Part shown: positions 15,556 through 22,905 of the stretch, in pieces
How positions within the stretch are numbered: the first letter of the stretch is position 1
Layout of the letters: each line of letters opens with the position of its first letter
Origin: CAYLRY01 sp964386535
GTDB lineage: Bacteria > Chloroflexota > Dehalococcoidia > Dehalococcoidales > UBA3254
Reading direction: 5' to 3'
Assembly: GCA_964386535.1 (NCBI GenBank)
Contig: CAYLRY010000048.1
Span: forward strand, 1-22,905
DNA: 22,905 nucleotides
Translations under genes and position numbers: made by a program
The notes under the pieces: generated by a model
The model's database searches: none
Seen by the model: the letters and a program-made list of their open reading frames with translations, nothing else
What the model was told of the DNA's origin: nothing

Positions 15556-15582
15556 TTTTATTCTCCTTCTGTTTCCTTTTAT

Positions 15583-17052
15583 TTAAAAGCAGAGCTTTCC
15601 CGGATTCATAATTCCTCTGGGGTCGAAAACGCTCTTAATGTTTTTTAACAGGGCTGCGCTTTTCGGATCACGCTTAAATGCAAGATTCGCCCAGATGCCG
15701 TAAGGACGGCTGAAAAAAGCTCCCTGTTCCATCAATGCATCGCTGGCTCTGGCATAAAGCCCCCGAGCTCGAGATACTTCTTCAGGTTTATCCGGATTAT
15801 AGGGAAGGTTAAACTCACAATGACAATTAACGCCCTGAAATCTCGGCTGAATATAGACACCAATATCGGATACCGGATAACCTGCCGATTCGGCTGCGGA
15901 GGCCATGGATTTGATGAATTCAGGCGTTCGGTCCAGCGTGGTGATAAAAAAGAAGTCCTGACAGCCCCCCATGTAATCCAGTTTCCAATATGGCTCTCGG
16001 GAAGGATTGACAATCAGTTGCAGCATCTTTTCGCCGGTCACTCCGGTTAATTGCGGTAGAAAATCCAGGCTGTACTGGCGTGCGATTTCTTGAATATCTT
16101 TTTCCTGGAAACTCACTCTTTCAGCGGGCAACTCTTCCCGGCCGGCGATACCGACCAAAACTACCCAGGGTGGGAGCCTGGACTTGAAAGCTTTAACCTG
16201 GTCAGAATCTTTCCCGAGCACACTGGCCAGGGTGGTATCATTCATTAAGAACAGCTCATCTGCATATCTGAACTTTAAAATACGGTAAGTAAAATCCAGC
16301 AAATCCTTAAGCTGGTTGGCAGGTACAAAGAAAATCTTGTGTAAACGCGGCAGGGTTTCGCACCTTACCGAGGCCCAGGTAGCAATACCCATACTCCCCT
16401 GGGCGGCGGCCAGAAACCGGTAAAAATCAGTTTGTCCCGGCCCCGAAGGATCCATGGGTCTTTTCTCCTGGCTTTCCTGTTGAACCAGATCCATGACATC
16501 CATGCCGGCGCTGCCTGACCAGAGCCGATTGCCGTCTCCCCATATGATCTCCACGCAACGCAAAGGGTCCATTGAGGACCATTGATAACGGGCGTTTAAT
16601 CTGGGCTCTCTTTCCAGAAGACTGGCCAGGACGGACTTATTCGCCCTTGGCAACAGGGAGGTTGAAAGCCGTAATCCTTCCCTTGCCAGCGCGGGTTGAA
16701 GCTCGCTGTAAGTTACCCCTGGTTCGATGACGGCTATGCGGTTTCGCCGGTTGATGTTTAAAATTCTTTTCATGCCGCTGAGATCGATAATCACCGCTTC
16801 AGAAACACTGGGAACAGTATCGCCATGGAAATGGGGTGGCCCAGAGCTGACCGGTACCAGAGGCGTCCTGTTCTGGTTAGCCCATTTGACGATCTTCTGG
16901 ATCTCTTCCACATTCCCGGGTTTAACCACCAATCGAGGCTTCATAGCCCGGGCAAAACTCTGGTCGCGTGAAAAGCTATCCAGGATTTCCGGATTGTCTT
17001 CTATATTACCCTGGCTGATTAAGGTAGCTAGCGCGGCGGCTGGGTTATTCAT
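15583..17052 (-). CDS. FAD-binding oxidase, GlcD/GlcE-like, 489 aa
   Basis: A second VAO/PCMH-type flavoprotein, first gene of the three-gene operon. VKPGNVEEIQKIVKWAN (43-59) and the AVIEPGVTYSELQ strand (107-119) mark the FAD-binding domain. The phosphate-binding loop is PVSSGPPHFHG, at 67-77, where many relatives have a Gly-rich PxGGGT. The C-terminus FDPRGIMNPGKLCF (476-489) is the classic end of GlcD/lactate-dehydrogenase-type enzymes. A 2-hydroxyacid or hydroxymethyl substrate is likely. ATG has AGGGGGA about six bases upstream. It shares only family-level features with the flavoprotein at 12604, so the complex has two different FAD subunits, as GlcD and GlcE do. Confidence 0.88.
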   Translation of the reverse strand: MNNPAAALATLISQGNIEDNPEILDSFSRDQSFARAMKPRLVVKPGNVEEIQKIVKWANQNRTPLVPVSSGPPHFHGDTVPSVSEAVIIDLSGMKRILNINRRNRIAVIEPGVTYSELQPALAREGLRLSTSLLPRANKSVLASLLEREPRLNARYQWSSMDPLRCVEIIWGDGNRLWSGSAGMDVMDLVQQESQEKRPMDPSGPGQTDFYRFLAAAQGSMGIATWASVRCETLPRLHKIFFVPANQLKDLLDFTYRILKFRYADELFLMNDTTLASVLGKDSDQVKAFKSRLPPWVVLVGIAGREELPAERVSFQEKDIQEIARQYSLDFLPQLTGVTGEKMLQLIVNPSREPYWKLDYMGGCQDFFFITTLDRTPEFIKSMASAAESAGYPVSDIGVYIQPRFQGVNCHCEFNLPYNPDKPEEVSRARGLYARASDALMEQGAFFSRPYGIWANLAFKRDPKSAALLKNIKSVFDPRGIMNPGKLCF

Positions 17053-17461
17053 TCTGATTCCCCCTTTTTTTGAAAGTATGAAACGACTTAATAAATCATT
17101 TAAACAGTTAATATTCCATTTCTGGCTCTTCCAGACATCCCCGATATATCTTGAAGATTTTCGGATGATGCTGAAAGCTATTTAATATATGACTGTACTA
17201 CAAAAAGGTAGTATTTAAATATTTTGGTTAGAAATTTATCCTCAAAAATTAGCTTATAATACAATTCTAAGACTTTTTTACACTTGAGCCATATATGAAT
17301 TTAACGAAATTAAGATACCGGCTGTTAAACCAGCATTTTTCGTTTCGTAAAAATATCGAAATCCCTTTATGATTAACTATAATGTCTATATTTTTATCCT
17401 TTGGTACCTGCTCTAACAAAGAAGAGTAATATTTAATCAGGCGACAACCACATCTCGAAAG
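17053..17461. other. 409-base non-coding gap upstream of the FAD/Fe-S operon
   Basis: AT-rich with no credible ORF. It holds ATATATGACTGT (17185-17196), related to the elements in the MarR promoter, next to an inverted repeat TACTAC/GTAGTA around 17197-17213. On the minus strand a weak promoter-like pair lies near 17245-17216 (TTGAGG, then about 18 bases, then TATTTA). Short unremarkable inverted repeats occur near 17322-17360. Confidence 0.35.
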
Positions 17462-18991
17462 TTAATGCGCTTTCAAACCATGAGAAGTCATTACTGCCGC
17501 AAAATCGCCAGGCATAATAAAATACTCGCCCTTTGATTCTTTCCTGGCTTGAGAATCATGCCCAATGGGATCCTGGTCCAAAGGAACTCCCTGGTTAATC
17601 ATGGCCTTTCTAACCAACTTCCCATCCAAATTTCTGGGGGTAATGTTTTCCTTAATACATAAAGTGGAAGCTGTCGCAGCCGCCTGACCGGTGCACATCG
17701 AAGGCGCGATTACGCGTACTGCTGCGATGGCATTAAACTCAGCCGAAACGCATCTTCCCGCCACCAAAAGATTTTCAATCTTGAGAGGAACTAGAGAACG
17801 GTAGGGAATTTCACAATATTCCAAGGGATTTACACGGGCTTCATACCCACCCGGCTTAACAAATGGGTGCATTTCATCATTACATTGAGCCGGTCGGCAG
17901 ACCGCAGGCTCTCTGGGTACTGCCAGGTGTATATGTCTTATGCATCCCTGCCTGGCACTGGTAGGATGATGGGTATCAAAGAACTCAGTAAATCTGGCAA
18001 TTCCATCCTCAAATTTTTGAGCGCAAGCTACATCTTCATCCTTAAGTATATATTCACCGACAATTCGTCTTGAATCGCGTACACCGTGTAAACTAGCCAG
18101 GCCGGATACCCTGCTTCTTTCGAACCCCGGGACGTATTTCCTGAAAAATTTTTCCATCCAGATGATTTGCCGGTGCTGTTCAATAATTTGCCTGGTGAGG
18201 TCCTCCACATCTGTATTGCATGTAAAGAAACTATGAGTTGTCATTACAGTGATATCGGAATCATCTTCAGACGTATTGGGCACCGGACAGATTAAAGCTG
18301 TGGGGAAAATGAAATAAGGAAGATCGCCATTCTGCACCGCTTTCTCTTCAAGCTCAGCCAATAAGGAAGCTTTTGAGGACAACATGTTCCCAGCTTTGGC
18401 TTTTTCTCTCCAACCTCGCATTGCTTCACTGTACTTGCTCATGTTCACGTTGGCCATCCGGAAAGCCAGAGTAGTGGACATATTCAGCCCAGCATATTGC
18501 GGGCTGCCGACTTCATAGGGCACTCCGGCAAAGGCGGAAACATCTGCATCTCCTGACGCATCAATTATAATCTTAGCTGATATCAGCATTTTACCAGACT
18601 TGGTATGACAAACAACTTCTTTAATATTGTTGCTTTCCATTGAGACATCAATCACGTACGTCCCGTACAGTATCCTGGCGCCGGCTTCCAGAAGCATATT
18701 CTCCAGTGTGAATTTTGCTTTTTCAGGATCAATTGCAGGGGCATGAGGACGGTTGACCAAATAGCCGTCTGCATTCATCCGATCCAGCCATTCTTTACAA
18801 TTGCCATCAATCCCGCCAACCACGCTAGTCACCAGTCCATTAGTAGCCAGCCCGCCCAGAGAAATCTGGCTTTCCACCAGTAAAGTCTTCAGGCCATTGC
18901 GCGCAGCCGTTAATGCGGCTGATACTCCGGCAACGCCTCCTCCCACCACCAGAACGTCCATATCAAATCTCTTCCGGTTAAACATCCACAT
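17462..18991 (-). CDS. FAD-dependent oxidoreductase (FAD_oxidored family)
   Basis: A 509-residue flavoprotein. It has an N-terminal dinucleotide-binding GGGVAG (17-22) with Glu40 at the end of the second strand, SLGGLATNG (44-52), the DASGDADVSAFAG segment (144-156) and the family signature GVRDSRRIVGEY (303-314). A C-terminal FAD-contact region VAGRCVSAEFNAIAAVR covers 410-426. These features fit the family that includes putative FAD-dependent dehydrogenases of unknown substrate; it is not VAO/PCMH-type like its neighbours. The GGAG four bases before ATG 18989-18991 supports that start. A second ATG at 18983-18985 is ten bases from the same site and also possible. It has its own gap on both sides, so it is probably transcribed alone. 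Confidence 0.88.
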   Translation of the reverse strand: MWMFNRKRFDMDVLVVGGGVAGVSAALTAARNGLKTLLVESQISLGGLATNGLVTSVVGGIDGNCKEWLDRMNADGYLVNRPHAPAIDPEKAKFTLENMLLEAGARILYGTYVIDVSMESNNIKEVVCHTKSGKMLISAKIIIDASGDADVSAFAGVPYEVGSPQYAGLNMSTTLAFRMANVNMSKYSEAMRGWREKAKAGNMLSSKASLLAELEEKAVQNGDLPYFIFPTALICPVPNTSEDDSDITVMTTHSFFTCNTDVEDLTRQIIEQHRQIIWMEKFFRKYVPGFERSRVSGLASLHGVRDSRRIVGEYILKDEDVACAQKFEDGIARFTEFFDTHHPTSARQGCIRHIHLAVPREPAVCRPAQCNDEMHPFVKPGGYEARVNPLEYCEIPYRSLVPLKIENLLVAGRCVSAEFNAIAAVRVIAPSMCTGQAAATASTLCIKENITPRNLDGKLVRKAMINQGVPLDQDPIGHDSQARKESKGEYFIMPGDFAAVMTSHGLKAH

Positions 18992-19352
18992 TTTTCTCCG
19001 TATGCGCCCCTCGAGATGATTTCATTTATGTTTGAATTCCAATCGCACTCGTTTCAATGTACCGGTTCCGATAACATTATCTTCGAACGCTGCAAAACTG
19101 CGATCTTTCTAAGTATTTATTGAGGCGCTTATACGATAATTTTGACATAAGTGAAATTGTGAAGTCTTAGTTACCCAAATTAAACATCAGTTGAGATTAA
19201 AGGAGCTTAAATATATTAACCAAAATAGTGAGATACACTCACGCTTATCTTAGGCTAATTAATTTGGCTTTCAAACTATAATGATTTTAAAGAAAGCATC
19301 TGCTCCGTTCTAAAATTTATAATGACACTCGTTTTTTAAAAAATCCCACCTA

Positions 19353-19376
19353 GTCATATTTGACTACATATATGAC
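19353..19376. promoter_or_regulatory. symmetrical operator-like element overlapping the -35 box
   Basis: GTCATAT (19353-19359) and ATATGAC (19370-19376) are perfect inverted arms of a 24-base element. Inside it ATATTTGACTAC (19356-19367) is followed 12 bases on by ATATATGACATT (19368-19379), a direct repeat. The right arm overlaps the -35 (19372-19377), so a bound protein would block transcription. Binding by the adjacent MarR-type regulator is an inference. Confidence 0.55.
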
Positions 19377-19400
19377 ATTTCCCTTCGAATAGTATATAAT
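19372..19400 (+). promoter_or_regulatory. promoter of the tandem MarR gene
   Basis: ATGACA (19372-19377, 5 of 6 consensus) and a perfect TATAAT (19395-19400) are 17 bases apart. The expected transcript start near 19407 leaves a leader of about 210 bases. Confidence 0.65.
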
Positions 19401-19575
19401 GCTAGTTGATTATTGTCAAGAATGTTCCCCGACATTACATCTTGACTAAATTGACAGGCATCTTTCAAAATGAACTGGCAAAAACTTGCTTGGTTTTATA
19501 TACTGGATAAGTTTGACTTAAAACTAATTCAGGTATGTCAAAACCTGATGGAAGGATATCTTCTATAACAGGTTA

Positions 19576-19620
19576 ATGAAAGATCATTCAAAATACATGA
19601 TCGATTATAACAAACAATGA
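19576..19620 (+). other. 14-codon upstream frame overlapping the MarR start
   Basis: ATG at 19576-19578 opens MKDHSKYMIDYNKQ. Its TGA (19618-19620) overlaps the MarR ATG (19617-19619) as ATGA. The MarR ATG has no Shine-Dalgarno site, so coupling through this frame is conceivable. An AACAGG lies just before the short frame but is weak. Confidence 0.2.
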
Positions 19621-20624
19621 TTAATCAAATAAGTAATGAAAACAGAAAAATAACCACACAATCCACCTGGATGTTATTCAATCTTACCCGGAACTCAGTG
19701 TACAGGCTGCGCGAACTGGAACTGGCCCAGTTTGGACTCACTGTTGAACAATCCACCATTTTATCCATTCTTATTAACCGTGGAGGAGCAACCACTGTTA
19801 AAACCATTGAATATTTGACCCTGCGCCAGCATCATTCTATCTCGACACTTGTCAACCGGATGATCAAAATGAATCTGGTAACCAGGTACAAGAGTCCAGA
19901 TAGCAAAAAATTTGAAATCCTGATTACTGAATACGGAGAAGATTTGTATAAAAAAGTACCTATCCGCTCCATGGAGATGCTTTTTTCAACCTTAAAGTTA
20001 AAAGAAAGAGAACGATTATATAACTATTTAAATACTCTTTTAGCAAGAGCTCGTGATTTGCTCGGTCTTTCTTTTATGCCGCCATTCCTGCGCTATATCA
20101 ATTTGGAGAATGATAATGGGGAAAAGAATCGAAAGGAAAATGATGATGTAACTAACCCGACTTTTTTTGAGTTATGGATGGCATTTAATCGCACACGTAA
20201 CTCGGTGTACAGACTGCGTGAGCTGGAACTGGCCCAGTTTGGGCTAACCGTTGAACAATCCGCTATTCTTCATCTTCTTATTAGCTGCGGGGGATCAGCC
20301 ACTGCTAAAACCATAGAGTATCTGACCCTGCGCCAGCACCATTCTATCTCCACATTAATCAACCGGATGATCAAAATGGATCTGGTAACCAGGTATAAGA
20401 ATCCAGACGGTAAAAAATTTGAAATCCTGATTACCAGACATGGAGAGGATTTGTATAAAAAAGTACCTATCCATTCCATAGAGATGGTCTTTTCCTCTTT
20501 AAAAGTAAAAGATAGAGAACGATTGTATGCTTATTTTAGTATCCTTTTAGAAAAAGCCCGTGATTTACAGGGGCAATCATTTGTACCAGCTTTCCTATTG
20601 AAACAATCCCAGGAGAATTTGTAG
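19617..20624 (+). CDS. tandem-duplicated MarR-family regulator (two fused wHTH domains)
   Basis: A 335-residue protein about twice the usual MarR length. Residues 21-158 and 190-327 are two copies of one MarR domain with 107 of 138 identical positions and no gaps, joined by a 31-residue, mostly charged linker. Each copy has the dimerisation helix (RNSVYRLRELELAQFGLT), the recognition region TIEYLTLRQHHSISTLxNRMIKM, the wing (TRYKxPDxKKFEILIT) and a C-terminal helix pair. MarR proteins normally bind palindromes as homodimers; here one chain could supply both halves. The copies differ most around residues 51-61 against 220-230, near the start of the wHTH. The start lacks a Shine-Dalgarno site and the next Met is residue 19. 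The symmetrical element on its promoter suggests autoregulation. The ligand is unknown. Confidence 0.92.
   Translation: MINQISNENRKITTQSTWMLFNLTRNSVYRLRELELAQFGLTVEQSTILSILINRGGATTVKTIEYLTLRQHHSISTLVNRMIKMNLVTRYKSPDSKKFEILITEYGEDLYKKVPIRSMEMLFSTLKLKERERLYNYLNTLLARARDLLGLSFMPPFLRYINLENDNGEKNRKENDDVTNPTFFELWMAFNRTRNSVYRLRELELAQFGLTVEQSAILHLLISCGGSATAKTIEYLTLRQHHSISTLINRMIKMDLVTRYKNPDGKKFEILITRHGEDLYKKVPIHSIEMVFSSLKVKDRERLYAYFSILLEKARDLQGQSFVPAFLLKQSQENL
19677..20090 (+). repeat. MarR domain coding repeat, copy 1
   Basis: It encodes residues 21-158 of the regulator. It recurs with a 507-base offset at 20184-20597, for example CTGGCCCAGTTTGG at about 19723 and 20230. An in-frame duplication within one gene best explains it. 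Confidence 0.9.
20184..20597 (+). repeat. MarR domain coding repeat, copy 2
   Basis: It encodes residues 190-327 and aligns without gaps to copy 1 at the protein level. Confidence 0.9.
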
Positions 20625-20684
20625 TATTATTATCACAATCCATCTACCAGGATTTTTTGCTACGTTTAATAATTGGGGAAACAT

Positions 20685-20696
20685 AAGCCATGGCTT
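20685..20696. promoter_or_regulatory. 12-bp palindrome before the 2-hydroxyacid dehydrogenase
   Basis: AAGCCATGGCTT is perfectly self-complementary and lies 35 bases before the TTG start, in the 106-base gap after the MarR gene. It could be a regulatory site or chance. Confidence 0.2.
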
Positions 20697-20730
20697 GGAA
20701 CAGGCGTGAACGACCCCTGGAGTAATCAAG

Positions 20731-21744
20731 TTGAAGAAAAAAATACTTTTAACGCGCCCTCTTGAATTTGGTAATTTGACCGTAGAGAAATTAGCTCAAG
20801 AGCTGGATATTATTCTGAGCCCGGGAGCCGCTGAAAAGGATATTTTACCGCTGGTCAGGGACGTACATGGCGTCATAGCTCATGGTACCAGCATAACGGA
20901 AGAAACCATTGATTCAGCTCCTTTGCTGGAGGTTATCGCTACGCCCCAGGTGGGATTTGATAAAATTGATGTAAAGGCAGCTACTAAGGCTGGTATAGCA
21001 GTAATTGCTAATACCGGGCTGGCTCCCGATACTGTGGCTGAGTTTACCCTGGGACTGATGATTGCGCTGGCCAGACGTATTGTTCAATCAGACCGTGATT
21101 TACATCAAAAAAAGGACTGGTCAGTAAGGTCAGCCTACCTGGATCCTGGCCGGAACATGGGAATTGATCTCCACGGCGTTACCATTGGACTGGCAGGTTT
21201 TGGTTATATTGGGAAGTCAGTGGCTCGTTTGTGCCAGAGGGCTTTTTCTGCCCGTATCTTAGCTTTTGACCCGTTTGTTGACCGGGAACAGATGCAGGCT
21301 CTAGAAGCTGAGAAAAGGGACAGCCTGATAGAAATGGTTCGCGAAGTGGACTTTCTTTCATTACATATGGCTTTAACCAGCGAAACCAGGCATTTAATCA
21401 ATGAAACCATTTTGCGAGCCATGAAGCCTGGGGCTTATTTGATCAATTGCGCGCGTGGTGAAGTTGTAGATGAGAAAGCTCTGGTAACGGCCTTACAAAA
21501 TAACTGGATCAGGGGCGCAGCCATAGATGTATTGGAAGAGGAACCACTCAATGAGAGAAATCCTCTGTTGGATATGCCGAACGTAATAATAACTCCACAT
21601 ATCGCCGGTATAACTGTTCAATCCTCTTTTCAGCGAGGGGAAGAGATAGTTAAACGCATACTGGAGATATTCGCGGGTAAAAAACCTCAGGGTCTGGTCA
21701 ATCCGGAAGTATGGCCAAAATATCTTCAAAAAATAACATATTAA
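20731..21744 (+). CDS. D-isomer-specific 2-hydroxyacid dehydrogenase (SerA-like)
   Basis: A 337-residue NAD-dependent dehydrogenase that interconverts 2-hydroxyacids and 2-oxoacids. The Rossmann motif GFGYIG is at 156-161 with Asp180 at the end of the second strand (NAD preference). The catalytic triad is Arg242 (NCARGEVVD), Glu271 (EEEP) and His290 (ITPHIAG). It lacks the C-terminal ACT domain of full-length phosphoglycerate dehydrogenase, so glycerate/hydroxypyruvate or another 2-hydroxyacid is as likely as 3-phosphoglycerate. Translation starts at TTG 20731-20733, eight bases after GGAG; there is no suitable ATG. It lies 106 bases after the MarR gene and could share its transcript. A 2-oxo/2-hydroxyacid role fits the GlcD/F-like operon nearby (inference). 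Confidence 0.92.
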   Translation: MKKKILLTRPLEFGNLTVEKLAQELDIILSPGAAEKDILPLVRDVHGVIAHGTSITEETIDSAPLLEVIATPQVGFDKIDVKAATKAGIAVIANTGLAPDTVAEFTLGLMIALARRIVQSDRDLHQKKDWSVRSAYLDPGRNMGIDLHGVTIGLAGFGYIGKSVARLCQRAFSARILAFDPFVDREQMQALEAEKRDSLIEMVREVDFLSLHMALTSETRHLINETILRAMKPGAYLINCARGEVVDEKALVTALQNNWIRGAAIDVLEEEPLNERNPLLDMPNVIITPHIAGITVQSSFQRGEEIVKRILEIFAGKKPQGLVNPEVWPKYLQKITY

Positions 21745-21772
21745 TTCGAGTATAAAGCAAACCCCTGCCAGA

Positions 21773-22905
21773 TCAGGTTTTATCAATGTTCTGCGCAATC
21801 GCCTGGCTTAAGCGGTAATTGCGGACCAGAGAAGAAAGCGAAAAGAATCCCACCGCAATCACTGCCACGGCACTACCGAGAATCACGGTAATCAACTGTG
21901 GTCCACCTGCCAGGTCCGAGCCGAACCCAGCCAGCAGACCCCCTACAGGCATCAGAGCTGCATTCAAGTTAACCACTGCAGTCACCCTGCCGCGCAAGTT
22001 GTCAGGGATAGAAAGTTGCAGCAGGGTTTGATTAGTAGTAAGAAAAATCATTTCAAAGAAACCCACTGCCACGAAAATTATTAAAGCGTGCCAGATTGTA
22101 GTCATAAAGGCTAAACCGACCATTAACGAACCGAGGATGATAAGGGCGGAGAGTTGAATCACCCCTCTCCGTTCTGCACGGTTTAAAAAAGCCGCCGTTA
22201 ATAGGCCTCCCAAAATACCACCCACGCCGGTAAAGGCCATGATGAGTCCTAATGTATCGGGTCCACCGTGAAAGACATCCTGGGCATAGATTGGGGCCAG
22301 CACGTTAAATACCGGTACAATGAACAGGGGAAGCAAGAAACCCATGCCCATAAAGGTTTGCGTAGCGCGTGATTTGGCCAGATAACGTGCTCCCTCCCGG
22401 ATATTTTGCAGCGGAGAGCTGTGTTTAGTGGCGGTTGGTGATTTACTGAACTGAATCCGGTAAATACTGATCATCACAATAACATAAGCACCGGCCTGGA
22501 CCAGGAAGTTGCCCCCAGGGCCGAACCAGACTATCAAAAAGCCTCCTATGGCAGGACCAATGGAGCGCATTAAGCCCCATCCGGTCTGAATCAAGGCCAG
22601 AGCGTTGGGAGTGAATGCACGCAGCACCAGGTTAAACACTACCACCTGACGGTTGGTATTATCAATAGTCTGAGCCAGACCGGCTAAAAAACTAAAGATA
22701 AAAAGGTAATATAGATGAGGAGTGCCGAAAATCAGAAAGAGTCCCAGGGTCAAAGTGATCAGGAATAACCAGCAGTTATTCATAATCATAAGCCTGCGTC
22801 TATCCAGCCTGTCTATCAGGAGTCCGGCCACAGGCACAATCCCTAATGAGGCGGCTGCTCTGGTCAGGTTGAGATAACCCAGCATGGCGCCGGAGCCGGT
22901 AATGT
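21773..22905 (-). CDS. MFS transporter, N-terminus beyond the window
   Basis: The frame is open from the right edge through 376 codons to TGA at 21773-21775. The first internal Met is at 22885, but the frame continues upstream to the edge and the family's first helix is missing, so I treat the gene as 5'-partial. IDRLDRRRLM is the loop 2-3 motif of the MFS_3-type (EntS-like) exporters. About ten hydrophobic helices follow, with a central charged loop (FSKSPTATKHSSPLQNIREGARYL) between the halves. The PDNLRGRVTAV motif in the second half is typical of this group. Substrate unknown; export of a metabolite or inhibitor is likely. It is convergent with the 2-hydroxyacid dehydrogenase (28-base gap). 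Confidence 0.9.
   Translation of the reverse strand, partial: ITGSGAMLGYLNLTRAAASLGIVPVAGLLIDRLDRRRLMIMNNCWLFLITLTLGLFLIFGTPHLYYLFIFSFLAGLAQTIDNTNRQVVVFNLVLRAFTPNALALIQTGWGLMRSIGPAIGGFLIVWFGPGGNFLVQAGAYVIVMISIYRIQFSKSPTATKHSSPLQNIREGARYLAKSRATQTFMGMGFLLPLFIVPVFNVLAPIYAQDVFHGGPDTLGLIMAFTGVGGILGGLLTAAFLNRAERRGVIQLSALIILGSLMVGLAFMTTIWHALIIFVAVGFFEMIFLTTNQTLLQLSIPDNLRGRVTAVVNLNAALMPVGGLLAGFGSDLAGGPQLITVILGSAVAVIAVGFFSLSSLVRNYRLSQAIAQNIDKT

Larger units (their letters stand above)
18992..19616. other. 625-base regulatory gap between divergent genes
   Basis: AT-rich and without a credible gene. It contains the MarR-gene promoter (19372-19400) and its overlapping symmetrical element (19353-19376). 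A roughly 210-base 5' leader follows, with a CAGGT/ACCTG inverted repeat around 19530-19547 and a 14-codon upstream frame (19576-19620). I could not assign a firm promoter to the minus-strand FAD oxidoreductase. Confidence 0.5.

Noticed and set aside
16727..17185. 152-codon plus-strand frame
   Set aside because: It is mostly antisense to the 489-residue FAD oxidase and its tail runs into non-coding sequence.
21750..21785. Terminator between the 2-hydroxyacid dehydrogenase and MFS genes
   Set aside because: CCTG/CAGG with a bulge followed by TTTT is too short and overlaps MFS codons; not strong enough to list.
1..22905. tRNA, rRNA, CRISPR, IS or prophage elements
   Set aside because: No cloverleaf, repeat-spacer array, transposase, integrase or terminal inverted repeats were recognised on either strand by eye.

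Overview
The window looks like a chromosomal segment of an anaerobic, Firmicutes/Clostridia-like bacterium. This is an inference from four things: strong AGGAGG-type ribosome binding sites in front of most genes, several GTG/TTG starts, good sigma-A-type promoters, and a gene content dominated by oxygen-sensitive redox enzymes (two tungsten/molybdenum aldehyde:ferredoxin oxidoreductases and an HdrD/GlcF-like iron-sulfur protein). I see no rRNA, tRNA, CRISPR array, insertion sequence or prophage gene.

Layout. From 7252 leftward to the window edge everything is on the minus strand: AOR-1 (5432-7252), a cupin (4936-5370) followed in frame by an orphan 52-codon tail, a DUF454 membrane protein (4121-4570) with a good terminator, a zinc alcohol dehydrogenase (2745-3821), a membrane-anchored alpha/beta hydrolase (1315-2592), a second cupin of the same family (760-1197) and a PIG-L/LmbE-type deacetylase cut by the window edge (1-527). 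Divergent promoters at 7289-7409 separate this block from a plus-strand type-B carboxylesterase (7468-8886). A 726-base gap follows, with a GC-rich foldable element, a possible small exported protein on the minus strand and a palindrome. Next come two nearly abutting plus-strand genes: a stand-alone GMP-synthase-type PP-loop ATPase (9613-10575) and a second, divergent AOR (10584-12449). Two long hairpins separate these from a convergent minus-strand operon of FAD oxidase, double-CCG-domain Fe-S protein and FAD oxidase (17052 down to 12604), an arrangement like GlcD/E/F. A further minus-strand FAD-dependent oxidoreductase (17462-18991) is separated by a 625-base regulatory gap from a plus-strand regulator (19617-20624). 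The window ends with a D-2-hydroxyacid dehydrogenase (20731-21744) and a convergent MFS transporter cut by the right edge (21773-22905).

How the genes may work together (inference). Esterase/hydrolase, alcohol dehydrogenase, AORs, 2-hydroxyacid dehydrogenase and a flavin/Fe-S hydroxyacid-type dehydrogenase could form a catabolic island that takes an ester or alcohol through aldehyde to acid and passes electrons to ferredoxin or an Fe-S/quinone carrier. The substrate cannot be read from the sequence.

The most unusual items are: (i) a MarR regulator made of two fused MarR domains about 78% identical to each other, whose own promoter is overlapped by a symmetrical GTCATAT/ATATGAC element that recurs in other promoter gaps of the window; (ii) a GuaAb-like ATP-pyrophosphatase without a glutaminase domain, 8 bases upstream of an AOR that lacks two motifs typical of that family; and (iii) the in-frame tail after the cupin stop codon.
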